Below the pieces are notes generated by a model. It had not been told where the DNA came from, made no database searches, and saw only the letters and a list, made by a program, of their open reading frames with translations. A stretch of DNA of 64,000 bases from Proteles cristata cristata. Lineage: Eukaryota; Chordata; Mammalia; Carnivora; Hyaenidae. The stretch covers positions 248,001 through 312,000 of the forward strand of contig JAESUZ010000337.1 of assembly GCA_017311185.1 (NCBI GenBank), given 5' to 3'. A program made the position numbers and the translations under genes. Each line of letters opens with the position of its first letter. Position 1 is the stretch's first letter. This document shows, piece by piece, positions 38,001-53,000 of the stretch.

Positions 38001-41000
38001 CGTCAGCCAATAAATGAACCACAAATACAAAATCCTGTTTTGCTAAGGCCCAAAGCAATTCTAGGCAACAAATTAGCAGCAGTTCAAAAGTTTCTAAATA
38101 AATTGTACATTAGTTTCAAACATATTCAATACTGAGAGGGAAATTTAGTATCAAATAGTTTGCATTATATATTCCTGTATTTTGAAGAATTTCTTACCAC
38201 ATGCCAGTGGCATATTATGAAAACAGCCCTAGCAACTTTAGGATACTAAACATATTACATTCTTCCAGGTGCAAATGAAACTGGGACCATGAAAAACATT
38301 AAAATGGAGTCAGACAGAGGTATAAAATAGCTTCAGGTTTATAGTCTTGTGAGTAATTATAAGCTTTATGCAATAAATGACTCTCAACATTTTGCAAATG
38401 TTTCTAATTACTTAGTGAAAGCAGGAGCAGACCAACTGTGGAACACTAAAACCACGCAATGTGAGGTTTTTTTTGTGTGTTTTGTTTTTTTTTTAAAAAG
38501 AAGCCAACAAATAGAAGTCTCATTCATTCCTTCACTCAAACACTCCCTGCGTGCTACTGTGTTTGAGACATTCTATACCGGGGACTGGAGTGACCGAAGG
38601 AAGTGACATACCATACTGACCTTCAGCAAATCACACTCATGGGGAAAAGAAACCTATCATTACAACATAAAGTGATAAGCTAAAATCATACTTGGAATAA
38701 TCTGGAAGCATAAAACTGGAGGAGTCTAACCCAGCCGCTCCACAGAAGGCTTCCTGAAGAGGTGAAGGCTTCCATTACATCTTATCAGAGGGACTAGTTT
38801 AGAAGTAACTATATTTACCAGAAAACTCGGCTTATTTCTGTCTCACGATTACAGAAGTATGCATTCCAGGGCTTGCATGGTGGCTCCAGAGTTAAGAAAA
38901 ACCCAGACTCCTGATAGAATATTGCTCTATCATCCTTAGTATCTGGATTACTCTTCAAGGGAGACAGCCTTGTTAATTTCTGGAAGGCTTTAGGGGCTCC
39001 CTTCCTTCCCAATCGGCAGCTTGGCAAGGAGTCTACTCCTGGTCTGAAACGGCTCTGTGGAAACACACTACATCTTTACTAGAGGGCAAGAGCAGGGGCA
39101 TGGACACCGAGTTCCTAACGGGCAGCCCTCTTTGAGCGGAAGGCAGCTTTCCTGCCCAGGAAGCCCTCTGGTGCACACCTCGCTGACCCCTGACTTCTCC
39201 ACAAGTTAAAGTGATACAGAGGCAGCATCGCTCTCTGGGAACACTTTTGGCTCAGCTCGGGCACGTCTGCCTGGCCAAACCGGATTTCATTCATATTGGA
39301 TGAAGGGTGAAGAACTGCACAGGCTCCTCTCCTTTTCTGCTTTTTTGCGCTCTCCATAAAGCTTACTTAGAGTGTCTGCTATATGTCATTACTGATGTGT
39401 ACATCTGTATCTCTTCCGTGACCATTTTCAAACTCGTCTGGTAGCCCAGGGGAACCCTACAGCTCTAGCTGTCATGTCTATGGGTCACGAAGAGAGGTGA
39501 AAGTTCTACTAGAAACTTCCTGGCAGGCCTACTGATGATTGCCTTTTACTTCCAATTGCCCCTCCTAGATTGTCACACAAAGGGAAACAGGGAAAGGGAT
39601 ACTGAGCAGGGAACTGCAGTCTCTGCCACACACAGGTGGGAGGTAGCCCGGAAAAGGGCGGTGCTGGAACGCAGGCAGCGGGTCATGGACACACAGACGC
39701 TGTGTGCGCACGTGTCACAGGGTTGGGATGGAGAAAGAGGGAACGTGAAGAGTCTGGAATTCCTAGAAAGTAATGCGACCATGAAGGAATAACTCTGAGG
39801 TATAGCTAGTAGGCAGGGCAGACTGTGGAGCTCTCTGTGCCCTCAGGGGAAGAATGGGGACTGACTATCACCACTAAGGACCAAGGGGGTTTATGGGGGG
39901 CGCGGAGGGCACTAGCATGGAATGGGATGGGAGGGAGCACACAGGAGAGACAAGTCATCAGACATGAACTTTAAATAGACCACTCTGGCAACTATTTGAA
40001 AAACAGACTGGTCCACGTGAAGCTAGAGGTGATGGTGAGAAATCAGCCAATAGCAGCTAGGATGAAAAAAAGGAAAAGGATTTGAGAAATATTTATGAGG
40101 TATAATCAGAAAAGCTTGGGGATTATAGAGCTTACAAAGAAATCCTTGGGGAAAAACCCATGGCTAGGATGGTGGTACCAAGAATTAAATACAGGAGATC
40201 AAGATATAGAAAGAACATTAATTTAGTTTCAGACATGCTGATTTCACAGTGTAGGCTAATATTTTACTTATTTATAATGCATATCTTATTTTCTAAAAGA
40301 AATTTTTTTATAAATTATAATAAAGAGTATAACATAAATGTGCAATAAGGTAGCCTCAAATAATAACTAGAGATAAGAGGGGCGCCTGGGTGGCTTAGTC
40401 CGTTAAGCGTCCGACTTTCGCTTGGGTCATGATCTCGCGGTTCGTGGGTTCGGGCCCCGCGTCGGGCTCTGTGCTGACTGCCAGCTCAGAGCCTGGAGCC
40501 TGTTTCAGTCTGTGACTCCCTCTCTCTCTGACCCTCCCCTGCTCACACTGTCTCTCTCTTTCCTAGAAATAAATAAAACATTAAAAAAAAATTTAAAAAA
40601 ACTAGAGATAAGAAATTACACTAGGTGGAAAAAGAACCAAATATAATAATCCATAATGAGAAATCACTAGAAAAGAGAAAATGAGAAATCACACAATTCA
40701 ATTAAGCAAGCAGAAAAATTATTCAATATATGATACTGTGATAGGTAATTAACCATTTAGGGGGAAAAATGCTAATACATACACCTAATAATGCAGGTCA
40801 AAATAAATTCCAGATCAAAATTAAAATCAGAAGTGGTACTACCAAAAAATGAAAAATTAAGTAAATGTATATTTGATCTTATAGTAAAGACCCCATTAAA
40901 CATGTAAAAACAATCCTTACAAAAGTTAAGAGTGATAGAACTGATTTCTAAACATACAGCTTATATACCATAATACACACTAGATCTTTCTAGGCTATGG

Positions 41001-44000
41001 TTGCCAGGTTTAACAAACAGAAAAACAGCACGACCAGTTAGATTTGAATTTCAGATAAACAATGAACAATTTTTTAATATAGGTAATGTGTCCATATATG
41101 TTCTCTGGCAACTCTGGGAGACAAGTTAAGGATGGTTTTCATTTTCCCTTTTGAGTTCTATTTTCCAAAATCTCTGAACTGCCCATTTATTAACTTATAT
41201 TTATGATACACAAACACCAAACATGACAGTGAAGAAAACCTCGGTGGGGCCGACGTGGGGAGAAGCTTATCAGGAGCTCCGAGCTAATGAGAACCTGTCA
41301 CCCTGTGCGTGAACCCAATGCCAGTGTCCTCTTCCTGGCTCCAAGTCAACTTCTCCTCTTTGAGCCGGAGGTACAGACAATTTTTTGAGGTTCTTTTACT
41401 TTACTGCTTGGCTGGCTATTGCTGCTGCTATTGCACCTGTTGACTATTGTACATAACGTGCTCGATGTAGTGCATATATGCTGTTTGGTTCTATGTTCAC
41501 AACCCTATGAAGTAGATATTATTTCCATTGTATAGATAGGGACTAAAAGATATTAGGTAATTTGCCTAAGGCCATACACAGGGACCAAAGTCCATGTTGG
41601 TCAAACATCTATGCCCGTGTTCTCACCCACCATGTTATATGCTTCCTTCAATCCAAAAACATTGTGAGCAACCAATTCACAGAATTATGAATCTTATGTG
41701 TTTTAACAGTTTCTAGGTTTATTAAAATAACATTTCTTCTAAAGGCAAATGTAATCTCAAACGACCTATTTTCATTTTATTTCTAGTCAAATTCCTATTC
41801 CAAAAGGACTATAATTTTAACTTCCAGCCTGCAATTTCCTTAACTTAAAGCTGACATTAGTTGGTCGGGGCAGTAATCCTACGCTTACGTTGGAGGTTAC
41901 ATTCCTGAAAAATACCTTGGCTGGTACGCTGGGATTTCATGTAACAGAAGAGTTGGAGGAATTTTTAAATAACACCAAATGACAGTTCTTGAGAGTATGG
42001 GCTAGAAAAAATTCTTTGGCATTAAAAACTCATTCTGCAGGATTACCAACCATTCCACCGAATCAGCTTCAACTGTTTCAAGAAACAGTGTTTCGGTCTT
42101 ATAAACTGCTAAGGTAGATTCTCCCATAAATTTTTGTGTTATGCGGATTATACATATTTTTAAAGTTGCTTTTCAGTGATATAAAAAATAATATACTTTA
42201 ACATTTTATATCTGAATGGAAAAGAGAGTCACGCAATTCAAAATCCAAAGACACAAGACTGTAGAGAGTCAAAAATTTCCCTGGCCCCTACCACCCATAT
42301 GTCCTCCCCAGAGGAAATCAACAATGTGAATTTCTTATGCATTCTCCCAGAGATGTTCTTGCATAAACTGAAGCATGCAAAATCTCTTATTTCCCCAATG
42401 TTTTACACATATGGTAACACACTACACACTAGTCTGCATGTTACTTTTTAAAAAAACTGAATAGATCTCGGAGATGGTCTCATACCTAAAGGGCTTATTC
42501 TTATTTATGGTTGCACATTATTAGTATTCCATTCTACGAAAGCACTATTCTTTCGTTGAATTAGTCTTGTCTGGATTGTTTCCAAGTTTTCCTGTTACAC
42601 AGAAAGGCTCAATAAATAAATCATTTCATGTACATGTGAGTTTATCTGTTGTGAAGTTCCTACAAAGTACAACTGGTAGAACTGCCCTTCGCAGGGCTGA
42701 TATGAATTTATACTCTCGCAGCAGTGGATTGAAGGGTTTCTCTCCTCACACAGTGTTATCAAACTTTCCAGCGTGGGTCAGTGTGACAGGTGAAAACAGT
42801 ACTACAGGCAGTTTTAGTTGGCATTTCCCATACAAAGTGAGGATGAGTTTTCATATATAAGAGCAATTATATTTCCTTTTATGACAATAAGTTTGTTCAA
42901 ATCCTTCATCCATTTTTCTGGTTCGTGTTCTTTTTTTCACTGATTTGTAGGAAAATCTGCTCTTTACTCTGAGTTGCAAATACCTTCCCCGGTTTGCCAT
43001 GCCCTTTGATTTTGCCTGTGGTTTGTGCCATGCAGAATTTTTTATGTTTATGTGAACCCATCTTTTATGGCTTTAGTTCTTTTTGCTCATATTGGACAGA
43101 CCTTACTATTTATGACATTAAGAGTAAATCCCCATGCTTTCTCTTAGTATACTTAAAGTTTCATTTCTCACATTTATATTTTGAATCCATCTGAAATGTA
43201 TTCTAATATAAGGTATGAAATTTAGATTCAACTATATTCTGTTCTAGATGGTACCCAGTTTTTTCAACTTACTGTACCCTGCACTTTATTTTCTTGTTTA
43301 ACGTTCATAATTTTTGGAAAAATGATCTTTTCACAGATTACTAGCTAGTTAATCACATTTTTCTGGGTCTGGTTTTTGGCAACCATATTAAAAACATAAA
43401 TATATCTTTCCATATATTTTTTTAGTTAACAATCACCCAACCTATGGGAAAAGAAGCAAATTATTGTTGTTTCTCTGGTTAAGGGCAATGGATGGAATAA
43501 TCACATGTATTTAAAGAGTCCAGATTTTAAAATTGTTATACAAATTTTAAAAAATATTTAAAAATTGAGATATCATGAAAATCTTGATGACCAAACTATA
43601 GCTGGCAGAACTGCTAATTTATGTTATGTAGTTTATATATACTGTATAGTTAATACACTGGCACAAATATCATTTTGTGATGTCACCTGCAATATCTGAA
43701 TACAAAAAATGTTAAACCTCATATCAAGTCTATAGAAAGATATCAAGTCCACTGGAAAACCAAACACAAATTGAAGACATCAGATGATTTTTGTGAAATG
43801 TGACATCTACCCAAATGTTTTACACATCCTAAAACAGAAAATTCTGTAAGTGGAATAACAATAGGAAGAAGATAGAAGTCCCTGGAATACACTTAAGATA
43901 CATATAAGACAAATTAAGCTAACTAAAATTTTGAAGTAATGAAAAGAACAAGATACAGCCTAGAGGAGTAAGGCACGTTACTGTGAACAAGATATAGGCC

Positions 44001-47000
44001 ATAAATCTAGTATCCAAAATCTATAAGGAATTCACGAAACTCCACACCCAAAAAACAAACAATCCAGTGAAGAAATGGGCAGAAGATATGAACAGACACT
44101 TTTCCAAAGAGGACATCCAGATGGCCAACAGATACATGAAACGATGCTCAGCATCCCTCCTCATCAGGGAAATACAAATCAAAATCACACAGAGATACCA
44201 CCTCACACCACTCAGAGTGGCTAAAATGAGCAAATCAGAGGACTCTAGATGCTGGCGAGGACGTGGAGAAACGGGCACCCTTCTACACTGTTGGTGGGAA
44301 TGTAAACTGATGCAGCCCCTCTGGAAAACAGTGTGGAGGTTCCCCAAAAAATTAACAATAGAACTCCCCTATGACCCAGCAATAGCACTGCTAGGAATTT
44401 ACCTGAGGGATACAGGAGTGCTGATGCATAGGGGTACACGTACCCCAATGTTCATAGCAGCACTCTGAACAATAGCCAAATCATGGAAAGAGCCCAAGTG
44501 TCCATCAACTGATGAATGGATCAAAAAGATGTGGTTTATCTATACGATGGAATACTACATGGCAATGAGAAAGAAGGAAATCTGGCCATGTGTAGCAACA
44601 TGGATGGATTTTGAGGGTGTTATGCTGAGCAAAATGAAGGACAAATATATGTTTGCACGTATAGGAGGATTAGGAGGAACTTAACGGAGGACCATGGGGG
44701 AGAAGAAGAGGGGAAATAGTGGGGGAGAGAGAGGGAGGCAAACCATGAGAGACTCTTGAATGCCGAGAACAAACTGAGGGCAGATGGGGTGGGGCAAGGG
44801 AAAGGGGGGGTGATAGGTATGGAGGAGGGCACTTGTGGGGATGAGCACTGGGTGTTATATGGAAACCAACTTGACAAAAAACTATTAAAAAAAAAAAAGA
44901 TAAAGGCCATAAATGTTTGTTGAATGAAGGGAAGAATAAACAGTCTTATTCTCATGTGACCTCTTTAAATTGACCACACAATTCTTCAAAAGTCAATTTA
45001 AAAAACATATTTTACAAATATACAAAAATCAATTATAGTATAAACTGGTAGTAAAATAAGGTATCTTAGTAACTCAATTATGATACCTCCTTAAACTTAA
45101 TATGTAGAAATCAATGACAGTGATTATTAAGACAGTGATCAAATTAGGATTGCTGACAGAAGTACTAAAATGTATGAGAAATTAATCATGTTAGGTAAGT
45201 TAATAAATTTAATGCCGAAATTCCTACTTTTCAGAACAACAGCCTGTTTTGTATTAATTTGCAATTCTGGACATTCCAGATCCAATGTGTAAATTAACTA
45301 CTAAATAAAAAAATAACAAGCACATTTTGAGAGCTATTTGCTAGGCACCTAAATGACATTTTGCATGTTATTACTTAATTTAATCCTTTAACCCTATGAA
45401 ATAGGTACTATTATTTCCTCACTTTTAGATGATAAAATTAGATGTGTAGAAACTTGCCTGAAGTCATATCGTTAATTATTAAGTAGCATGACTGGTCTTA
45501 CCTCATAACTTATACTCTAGGACTCTGTAATTCATCACAAATATAGTTTAAAAAAACCTATGTCAGATAATTTGAGGACTTTAACATTGTTTCACTAAAC
45601 ACAAATTATTCAACTGAGTAAAATAATATTTTTTAAACCAAAAGTATCCTCTTGAGATTAGTATTCAGTAATCTTCCCTTCAACCTCCCTAGAACTTTAA
45701 ATGCGTTAAAAGCATGAATGTGTGAAAGGACAATGTCTGCATTGAGCTACGGAAGAATTAAAATAAGCACGTAAAATATTTTTCCTGGTATCCAGAAACA
45801 CATGTATTATATACGTAAATGCCAGGAAAGGCAGAGAGTCACCAAGGACATTTACTGCATGTCAAGCAAAAAATTAACTGTTTTAGGTTATGATGACAAA
45901 AGATCTAATTTCCAAAATACAATTTATAATAGGGAATACTACAGAAATTAATTTTTTGAAAACTTAGCTAGACATTTTAACAACCACTGAAGCCCTAACT
46001 GTATTATTCTATGTTAGCTTTCCTTCTAAAAGAGAGTATATGAAAGCACATGTAAGTTTGTGTGTGTGTGTGTAGTAAGTTAGTCTTATAAATTCTGCTT
46101 CAAATTATCCCAAGGTATGATCTAAGCCTCTTACTTTCCGTCTTTCAGGTCCACCGAATGCAATATGCCTTGCTTCCTCCACAGTCTCACAGACAAGGCC
46201 ATTTCCACACACGAACTGAATTACTTTCTTCAGCTGAGGAAACGGAGTCTTTACGACATCAATCATCATTTTACAGCCTTTAATCTCCCTCAGTCTTTCA
46301 TTGACTGGCTTGATCTAAAAGGTTAAAAAATACTTGTTATGTTAGATACACTAAAATAAAAAGAAAATACTTAGTACATACTCAGAAAGCATATATAAGT
46401 ATGACAATAAAAAAATTAATCATATGAACTTATATGCAATAAAATTTGACAAGAACCTGATGAACAATATCCCACCACTGACTGGCCCGTGTAACATTTA
46501 AAGAAAAGACACTTCAGCAAAAGCCAGAAGACAGAATTTCCAGATTCGACTCCGCCATGAACCAGCTGGGCCAAAGCAATGCCTGTCAAGTTCCATGCTC
46601 TCAAAATCAGAAAATCTAATGGGAGATAATACCCATTTACATATGTGTCAAGAGAATGGCACGTCATGGAACTCAGAAAATCATTTTAGGCTTAAATGAC
46701 CAGGAAAGCCTTCAGGCCTTTTTTGATATGACTTTCAGGCTGGGTGTATAAATAGGTTTTTAAAAAGGGTCTGCAATGATTACTGAAAAACAGCAGGTAT
46801 GACCTCACTTTTATGAGAACAAGCCAGTGAGAAGTAATGATAAACAAGGCTGAGAGTCAAGAGCAGGGCAGTGTAAGTCTAGGGCACAAGCTCTCACCAC
46901 TATGCACATGGCTGCAGATCAGGTCTTGAAAGCTGGACCAAGTAGAGCATTTTCTTCAGAAAGTAAAAAACCAGTAAAGGATGTCGATTATGGTAATGAC

Positions 47001-50000
47001 AAGCCTCCTGCTACAGAAATTTACACTGGATACTCTAAGGCCTCTCAGTACCTAAGGCCCCAAATTCTGTCCCCTCCACCAAGCGTTGATATGTGTTTCC
47101 CACGATGTTTGCAAACATGTGATTGCATATTTAACAACTGAGACCCACGGTTGGCATTTCAGGGACAGACTGATAGGTCTTAACTGCTCCTATAGTTTGC
47201 TACAGAACAAAAGAAATTGCCGGCTGCAGGCAGAGTGGAGTACTGCTAGAGTAAGGTCCTCAAAATCATCAAGGCAGACTTACAGCAAAACTAAATTAGA
47301 AAGAAATGACATTAAATCAAGAACTACTATGCTTTGCTTATCGATACACTAATACCAGCCATTTGAGCGACTAACGGGCATTCAAGCTATGATGTTTTTT
47401 CTATCACTACCTAGTTTTAGGCAATAAAGACATGCTTTAAAGACAAGATTTTGTCACTACTAAGTAATAAAGATCACAAATCTCTTACATCAAGGTAGTC
47501 TAGAGCAAGGAACGTCTCCGGTTCAGCTCTTTCCTCCTTCAGAAATCGAATACAATCTTTTGCTACCTTTTCAGAGGCTACAACAATGGCAACCATGTAG
47601 CGCCCAAAAAGTTTAGTAACAGCCAGCTGGTATTTCTTATGAATAGGGTGACAGAGGTCAAGTAGTCTTCCAAACTTAGCAGGTTTTAAAAAAGGAGAAA
47701 ACAAACACATTATTGAGGGACAAATAATTCACTGTTTTTTAATGTAACAAAGCATAATGGACCAAAAACTAATTTTATAGAATTATAAACATCATATTTG
47801 ATTGTATCTTATTCAAATGGACATAGGTTTAATTATGAAGTATCCATCTAGGTGTGCCGCACTTCATTTAAGAGAAGAGTAATGAGGAGAGACTAGCCTT
47901 ACCAAGGTGTTAAGATATTTCACAAAGCTATGGTAACTTATCCACTCTCTGAGTATTAAATAAGAATCAATGAAGTGCCTACTACATGCAGGTACGGAGC
48001 TAGAAACTGTGTGACCATCACTGAACAAGTGACCTTACAAGGCTTTCAGTCCAGTAGAGAAGATATAAATAATCAGTAACTGTAAGCATGCAAAATAGAG
48101 AAATAATATAAACTGTGACAACACAGAGTACCCTGAGAGCATGTAATGGGGACCAGGTTGACTAGAGAAGTCTGGAAAGTCTTCCTATTACAAGTGTTAT
48201 ATATGATCTGATGAATGGCCAAGAATTAGACTGAGAATCAAAAACTTTACTAGAAAATGTCAGCATGTCAACTGTCCCATATCACTGCTCCCTAGAATAT
48301 CTGAAGATTCAATTTACATCTTTCTACTCTTTCTTCTTTTGATAGGTTCTATCTCAAGAATACCAATTTCTTTACGATAGGGCATTACTGTTTTAATATT
48401 TATTATCTTGTTGTTTGTTTTTCTCTTCTCCACTCACTTGTGATTAACTCAAACCTTACTTCTAGGTCAGTAATTTGAATTTCAGCTACATAACCCATTC
48501 CTTGCTACTTGCAATTTACTTATTAGTTTAGTAATAATGTTTATTCTTAATTTGTTTTCTTAGCTCTATGTTTTAATTTTTATTTTTTCTTAGCTCAAAT
48601 GTGAATCTGGTTCTTTGAATTCAAGCTCTTATTAAATGATCCATAGCATGATACACTCATGGGAGATTTTGTTCAGTAACCTTCTTCCAGACTAGCCTCT
48701 TTTTTCTAAATGTTTTCAAATTTTACTAAAAAAATTTCTTTTTTTTTTTTTTTTTTTTTTCAGAAAGAGACAGAACATGAGTACGGGAGGGGCAGAGAGA
48801 GAGGGAGACACAGAATCCAAAGTAGGCTCTAGGCTCTGAGCTGTCAGCACAGAGTCCTACTTGGGGTTTGAACCCACAAACCGTGAGATCATGACTAGAG
48901 CCAAAGTTGGAGGCTCAACCAACCAAGCCCCCCAGGCACCCCATTCTATATGCTTTTTAAATTACTCCTTCTCTTTATTACTGCATGAACCTCTAGCGGT
49001 CATATTGATTGTTTTCATCTTGCTTACATGGGCAGCTGTTTAAGTTGCTGTGGTGGATAACTTTCCTGACTGCCTCACCTAGAACTGAGAGCAACAGGTG
49101 ATGGACTAAGATTTTCTATTTTATCTTGGTATTTTCTGATCGATTTCCTAGCACCTAAGGGCATACAGGACAGGGGCAAGTGAGATCTGAGTTGAGACTG
49201 TGTAGATCTCTTGTTTGAATACTTGAGTTTTGCTCTTTCTTCAGAGTTTTTAATTAATATCCTGTACCAAGTTTCCTCTGCCTCAGGGGAGGATGGAAAA
49301 TCCATTTTGGGAAGAGAGCTTTGAACTGGCCTTTACTTCCATCTAAAAACATCAGAGGTTCATGTTCTCTGATCCACTCATTTTTAACCAAAAGGAACCA
49401 ATATAATATGTGCTTGCTAGTTGCATGATTAAGGGATACTAGGTGAGAATTCTCAGGAATCTGTCAGTTTTCCTTCTGCAGAGTTAAGAACAAGAAATGC
49501 TCAATCTTTTTTTTTAAATCATGGACTATCACCATTTTCTTAGGTTTATAGCATTAGATGTAATAGCCTCTTTCCTTTTTTGGTTGTTAAACTACTTTCT
49601 GTCATTTTGTTTGGCACTGGGGGGAAGGATCTTGTGGCCCCGCCTTACTCCTCCCCCACCCCTATCTAGAAGCCAAGACCAGTTTCAAAAGAGGTCAAGT
49701 GGTTACCAGTGCCGAAAGCTAAAAACAGCCCTCATAAAATACAGTCCTCAAAAAATAAGGACTGCACAGTGTACACTGGTGTTAGTGACAAGAGAGTGAG
49801 ATACCACAACCCCAATAGCACAGGAAGTCATTCTGTGAAGCTGATACTCCAACAAACAGGTTAGATATTGCTGTGCTGGAGCTAATGACGTATATTAGCA
49901 GAAATGGATACACAGATTTAGAGAATAAAACTTCATTATTTCCAAAGTATGCCACTGATATTAACTGAAAATATATTTAAAAAAATTAAAACCACGAAGA

Positions 50001-53000
50001 ACATGAGGCTTGAGGTGATCTATTGTGTCCTTTGGAGACACTGGTTGTAACTCGAACTTTCTGGGTCATATTTTAATGTCCAAGTTTCTCTCAGATAATT
50101 ACTTATCTTTAGATAAGTAAATAAATAAAATACTTATCTTTAGATAAGTATGCTGGAAGTTATTTAAATTTTATCACAATTATTTACTATTGTATTTTAA
50201 ATATAAATAATCAAACACAAAACTAAAAGATTTCTGAAATAATTCAGCTTCCTAATAATGGTAACATTTTTAATCCCAAATAAGAAAGCTTAGCCCTTTT
50301 GTTTAAATGAACTATTCATTTCTAATTACCACAGAGTCTGGGTAAAGTCTTTTAAGGTGTTCCAGAACTTCTGCTCTCTTCTGCTGACGTTTCCCCTCAT
50401 GGGTATCAATTCCAGCATTCTGCAATTCACTTCTAATAAGGTTCAGTTCTTCATTAACTTCAGACATTCTTGACTTTGTGTTTTCAATTTCAACCAATAG
50501 GGTTTCCTCTTGCAGTTTTTTCTCTTTCAAGCAATCCCTACATAATAATAACAATAAGTTACTACCAAAAAGAAAAAACAAAATTTAATTACAAGATACA
50601 ACATACCATGATCTGGCACTACAGGGGAATGGAACAATGCTTATCAATTTTAAATGATGAAAATGACAATAAAATAAGCTCAGCACCAGACATGGGCAAA
50701 GATATTGTGATCATTCTTTGTTGATTCAGAAGATGCATATTTCTGAAGACTGAGAAATTAACGACAGATCGCTATAATCAGAGCAGTCATTGTGGGCTTA
50801 ATAATAAGTAAACGCCAATGAAAATCAAAACTCTTAGTGACAGGATAATTAGGTCATGCCAGCTATTGTGATGTAACTTTTATTATAAAACATCAATACC
50901 AACATTTCAAGTTTCATCACTTGAAAGTTTATATTTTAAAAACTTAGTGTATTTACTTACGTGGTTAAGTATAATTTTTAATCATCTACAACGAAATGAA
51001 AAAAAAAAACAACAAAAAACGGAGGAGTGAGGGGCCCCTGGGTGGCTCAGTCGGTTAAGTTAAGTGTCTGACGCTTGATTTCAGTTCAAGTCATGATCTT
51101 GCGGTCATTAGATCGAGCCCCACATTGGGCTCCATGTGAAGTATGGAGCCTGCTTGGGAAGCTCTCTCCTTTTCTCTTTGCCCCTTCCCCCCTCAAAATA
51201 AATAAACACTTTTTTAAAAAAGAAAAAAACGCAGGAGTGAGAACATTATGATACAGTGGAAGCTTTCATTTCACAAATATACCCCAAATATACCAGACCC
51301 CTGAGACATAAGAAAGCCACAAGAATTTCCCCTGTACCCACATGCATGTTTTTGTATATTCTTCCAACTTCTCTATTCGTTTTTTATGATCTTCTATCTG
51401 CTCTTTTATTTGTTTTAGATTTTCCTAAAATAGGAAAAAAAACTTAAAATCAATTACAACAAATAAAATTATTTTTCACTGTCTTCCTAGAAATTACTAG
51501 AGAATTGTAAAATGTTCAAAATTTGAAATATATCAAATATAACCACATGAAAACACCTATATGAGCAATGTTTAACTCGGAAAAGGCAGTAAGACAGAGT
51601 TTTTTAAAAATGTTTTTAGGGGCGCCTGGGTGGCTTAGTCGGTTAAGCGTCCGACTTTCGCTTAGGTCATGATCTTGTGGTTCGTGGGTTCGAGCCCCGC
51701 GTCGGGCTCTGTGCTGACTGCCAGCTCAGAGCCTGGAGCCTGTTTCAGTCTGTGACTCCCTATCTCTCTGACCCTCCCCTGCTGCTCTCTCTCTCTCTCC
51801 TAGAAATAAATAAAACATTAAAAAAATTAAAAAATAAATAAAAAATAAAAATGTTTTTAAATTTATTTCTGAGAGAGAGAGAGAGAGAGAGAGACAGCGT
51901 GAGCAGGGAAGGGTCAGAGAGAGAGAGAGACAGACAGAATCTGAAGCAGGCTCCAGGCTCTGAGCTAGCTGTCAGCAGAGAGCCAGATGCGGGGCTCGAA
52001 CCCATGAGCGGTGAGATCATGGCCTAAGCTGAAGGCAGACGCTTAACCGACTGAGCCACCCAGGTGCCCCAGGCATAGAGCTTTGAGGTTGGAAGAGTCA
52101 AGCTTCAAATCCTGGCTCCACCATTTACTAGATAACTGGCAACTTCAAACTCTAAGGGCTGATTTAAAAATATCTACACATTTCTTATCTGTCCCTGAAA
52201 CTAATTCATTCAATAAATATTTTATTCCCTGGCTACCATGTACTGAGCACTAGAGATATAATAATGAACAGGATAGAATCTCTGCTCTTAAGGACTAAGG
52301 GCTGGTGAGAGACAGACAAGTGGGCAGTAATTATAGGGGAGTGACTTGGTGTTACAAACAGCATAGGAACGTGGAAAGAACCATGGGCTTGTGCAGTTAG
52401 GACTTGACAAAAGTCTTCCTCCATTCACTTTATCAGTAAATGCAAGTGCTGCGCTAGCCTTCAACTGGTTTCACATCTAACCTTTCCCATATTCACCCCC
52501 TGCACTACAGCCAGATTAACCTTTCTTACTCCATTACTAAGTGATCTAAAACCAGGAGTGTACCAAAGTGAAAACAATTCTTTTTCAGTAAGTAACAGCA
52601 GAAGAAATGACATTTTCATGTGGAAAAATATATTCTATGAAGATAATTGTCATTTTATTCATTTGTTTTATCCAAATGAGTATACAAATTCACTGAATGA
52701 ACATCTACTGTGCTAGGTGCCAGAGGTATAAAAATAAGCAAGACACAGTTCCTTTTCTCTAGAACTCACACAATTTAATAATCATTGTTGTTATACTGAA
52801 ATTCTATTATCTCAAACTTAAGAGTTCCATTCTAAGAGGGGCGCCTGGGTGGCTCAGTTGGTTAGGTGTCAGACTTCGGCTCAGGTTACAATCTCACGGT
52901 TTGTGGGTTCCAGCCCCATGCTGGGCTCAGTGCTGACAGCTCAGAGCCTGGAGCCTGCTTCGGATTCTGTGTCTCTGTCGGATTCTCTCTCTGTCCCTCC

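Larger units (their letters stand above)
37859..46134 (-). other. SMC1B intron 11, 8.3 kb
   Basis: Holds antisense L2 relics (about 38515-38800 and 39950-40260), one young SINE (40379-40599), MIR fragments (41480-41600, 45320-45520), an old reversed L1 (42150-43400) and a truncated L1 3' end (44007-44898). The remaining parts are unassigned. Confidence 0.65.
47675..50329 (-). other. SMC1B intron 9
   Basis: Holds an L2-like relic (about 47960-48245), a reversed SINE (48739-48942) and a duplicated small palindrome (50101-50149). The rest is unassigned. Confidence 0.55.

Noticed and set aside
44067..44468. 133-residue open frame
   Set aside because: It is the C-terminal part of L1 ORF2 in a truncated insertion with target-site duplications, not a host gene.
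46902..47352. Two overlapping open frames in SMC1B intron 10
   Set aside because: No recognisable domain, no splice-site pattern, and no resemblance to known proteins; lengths are expected by chance.
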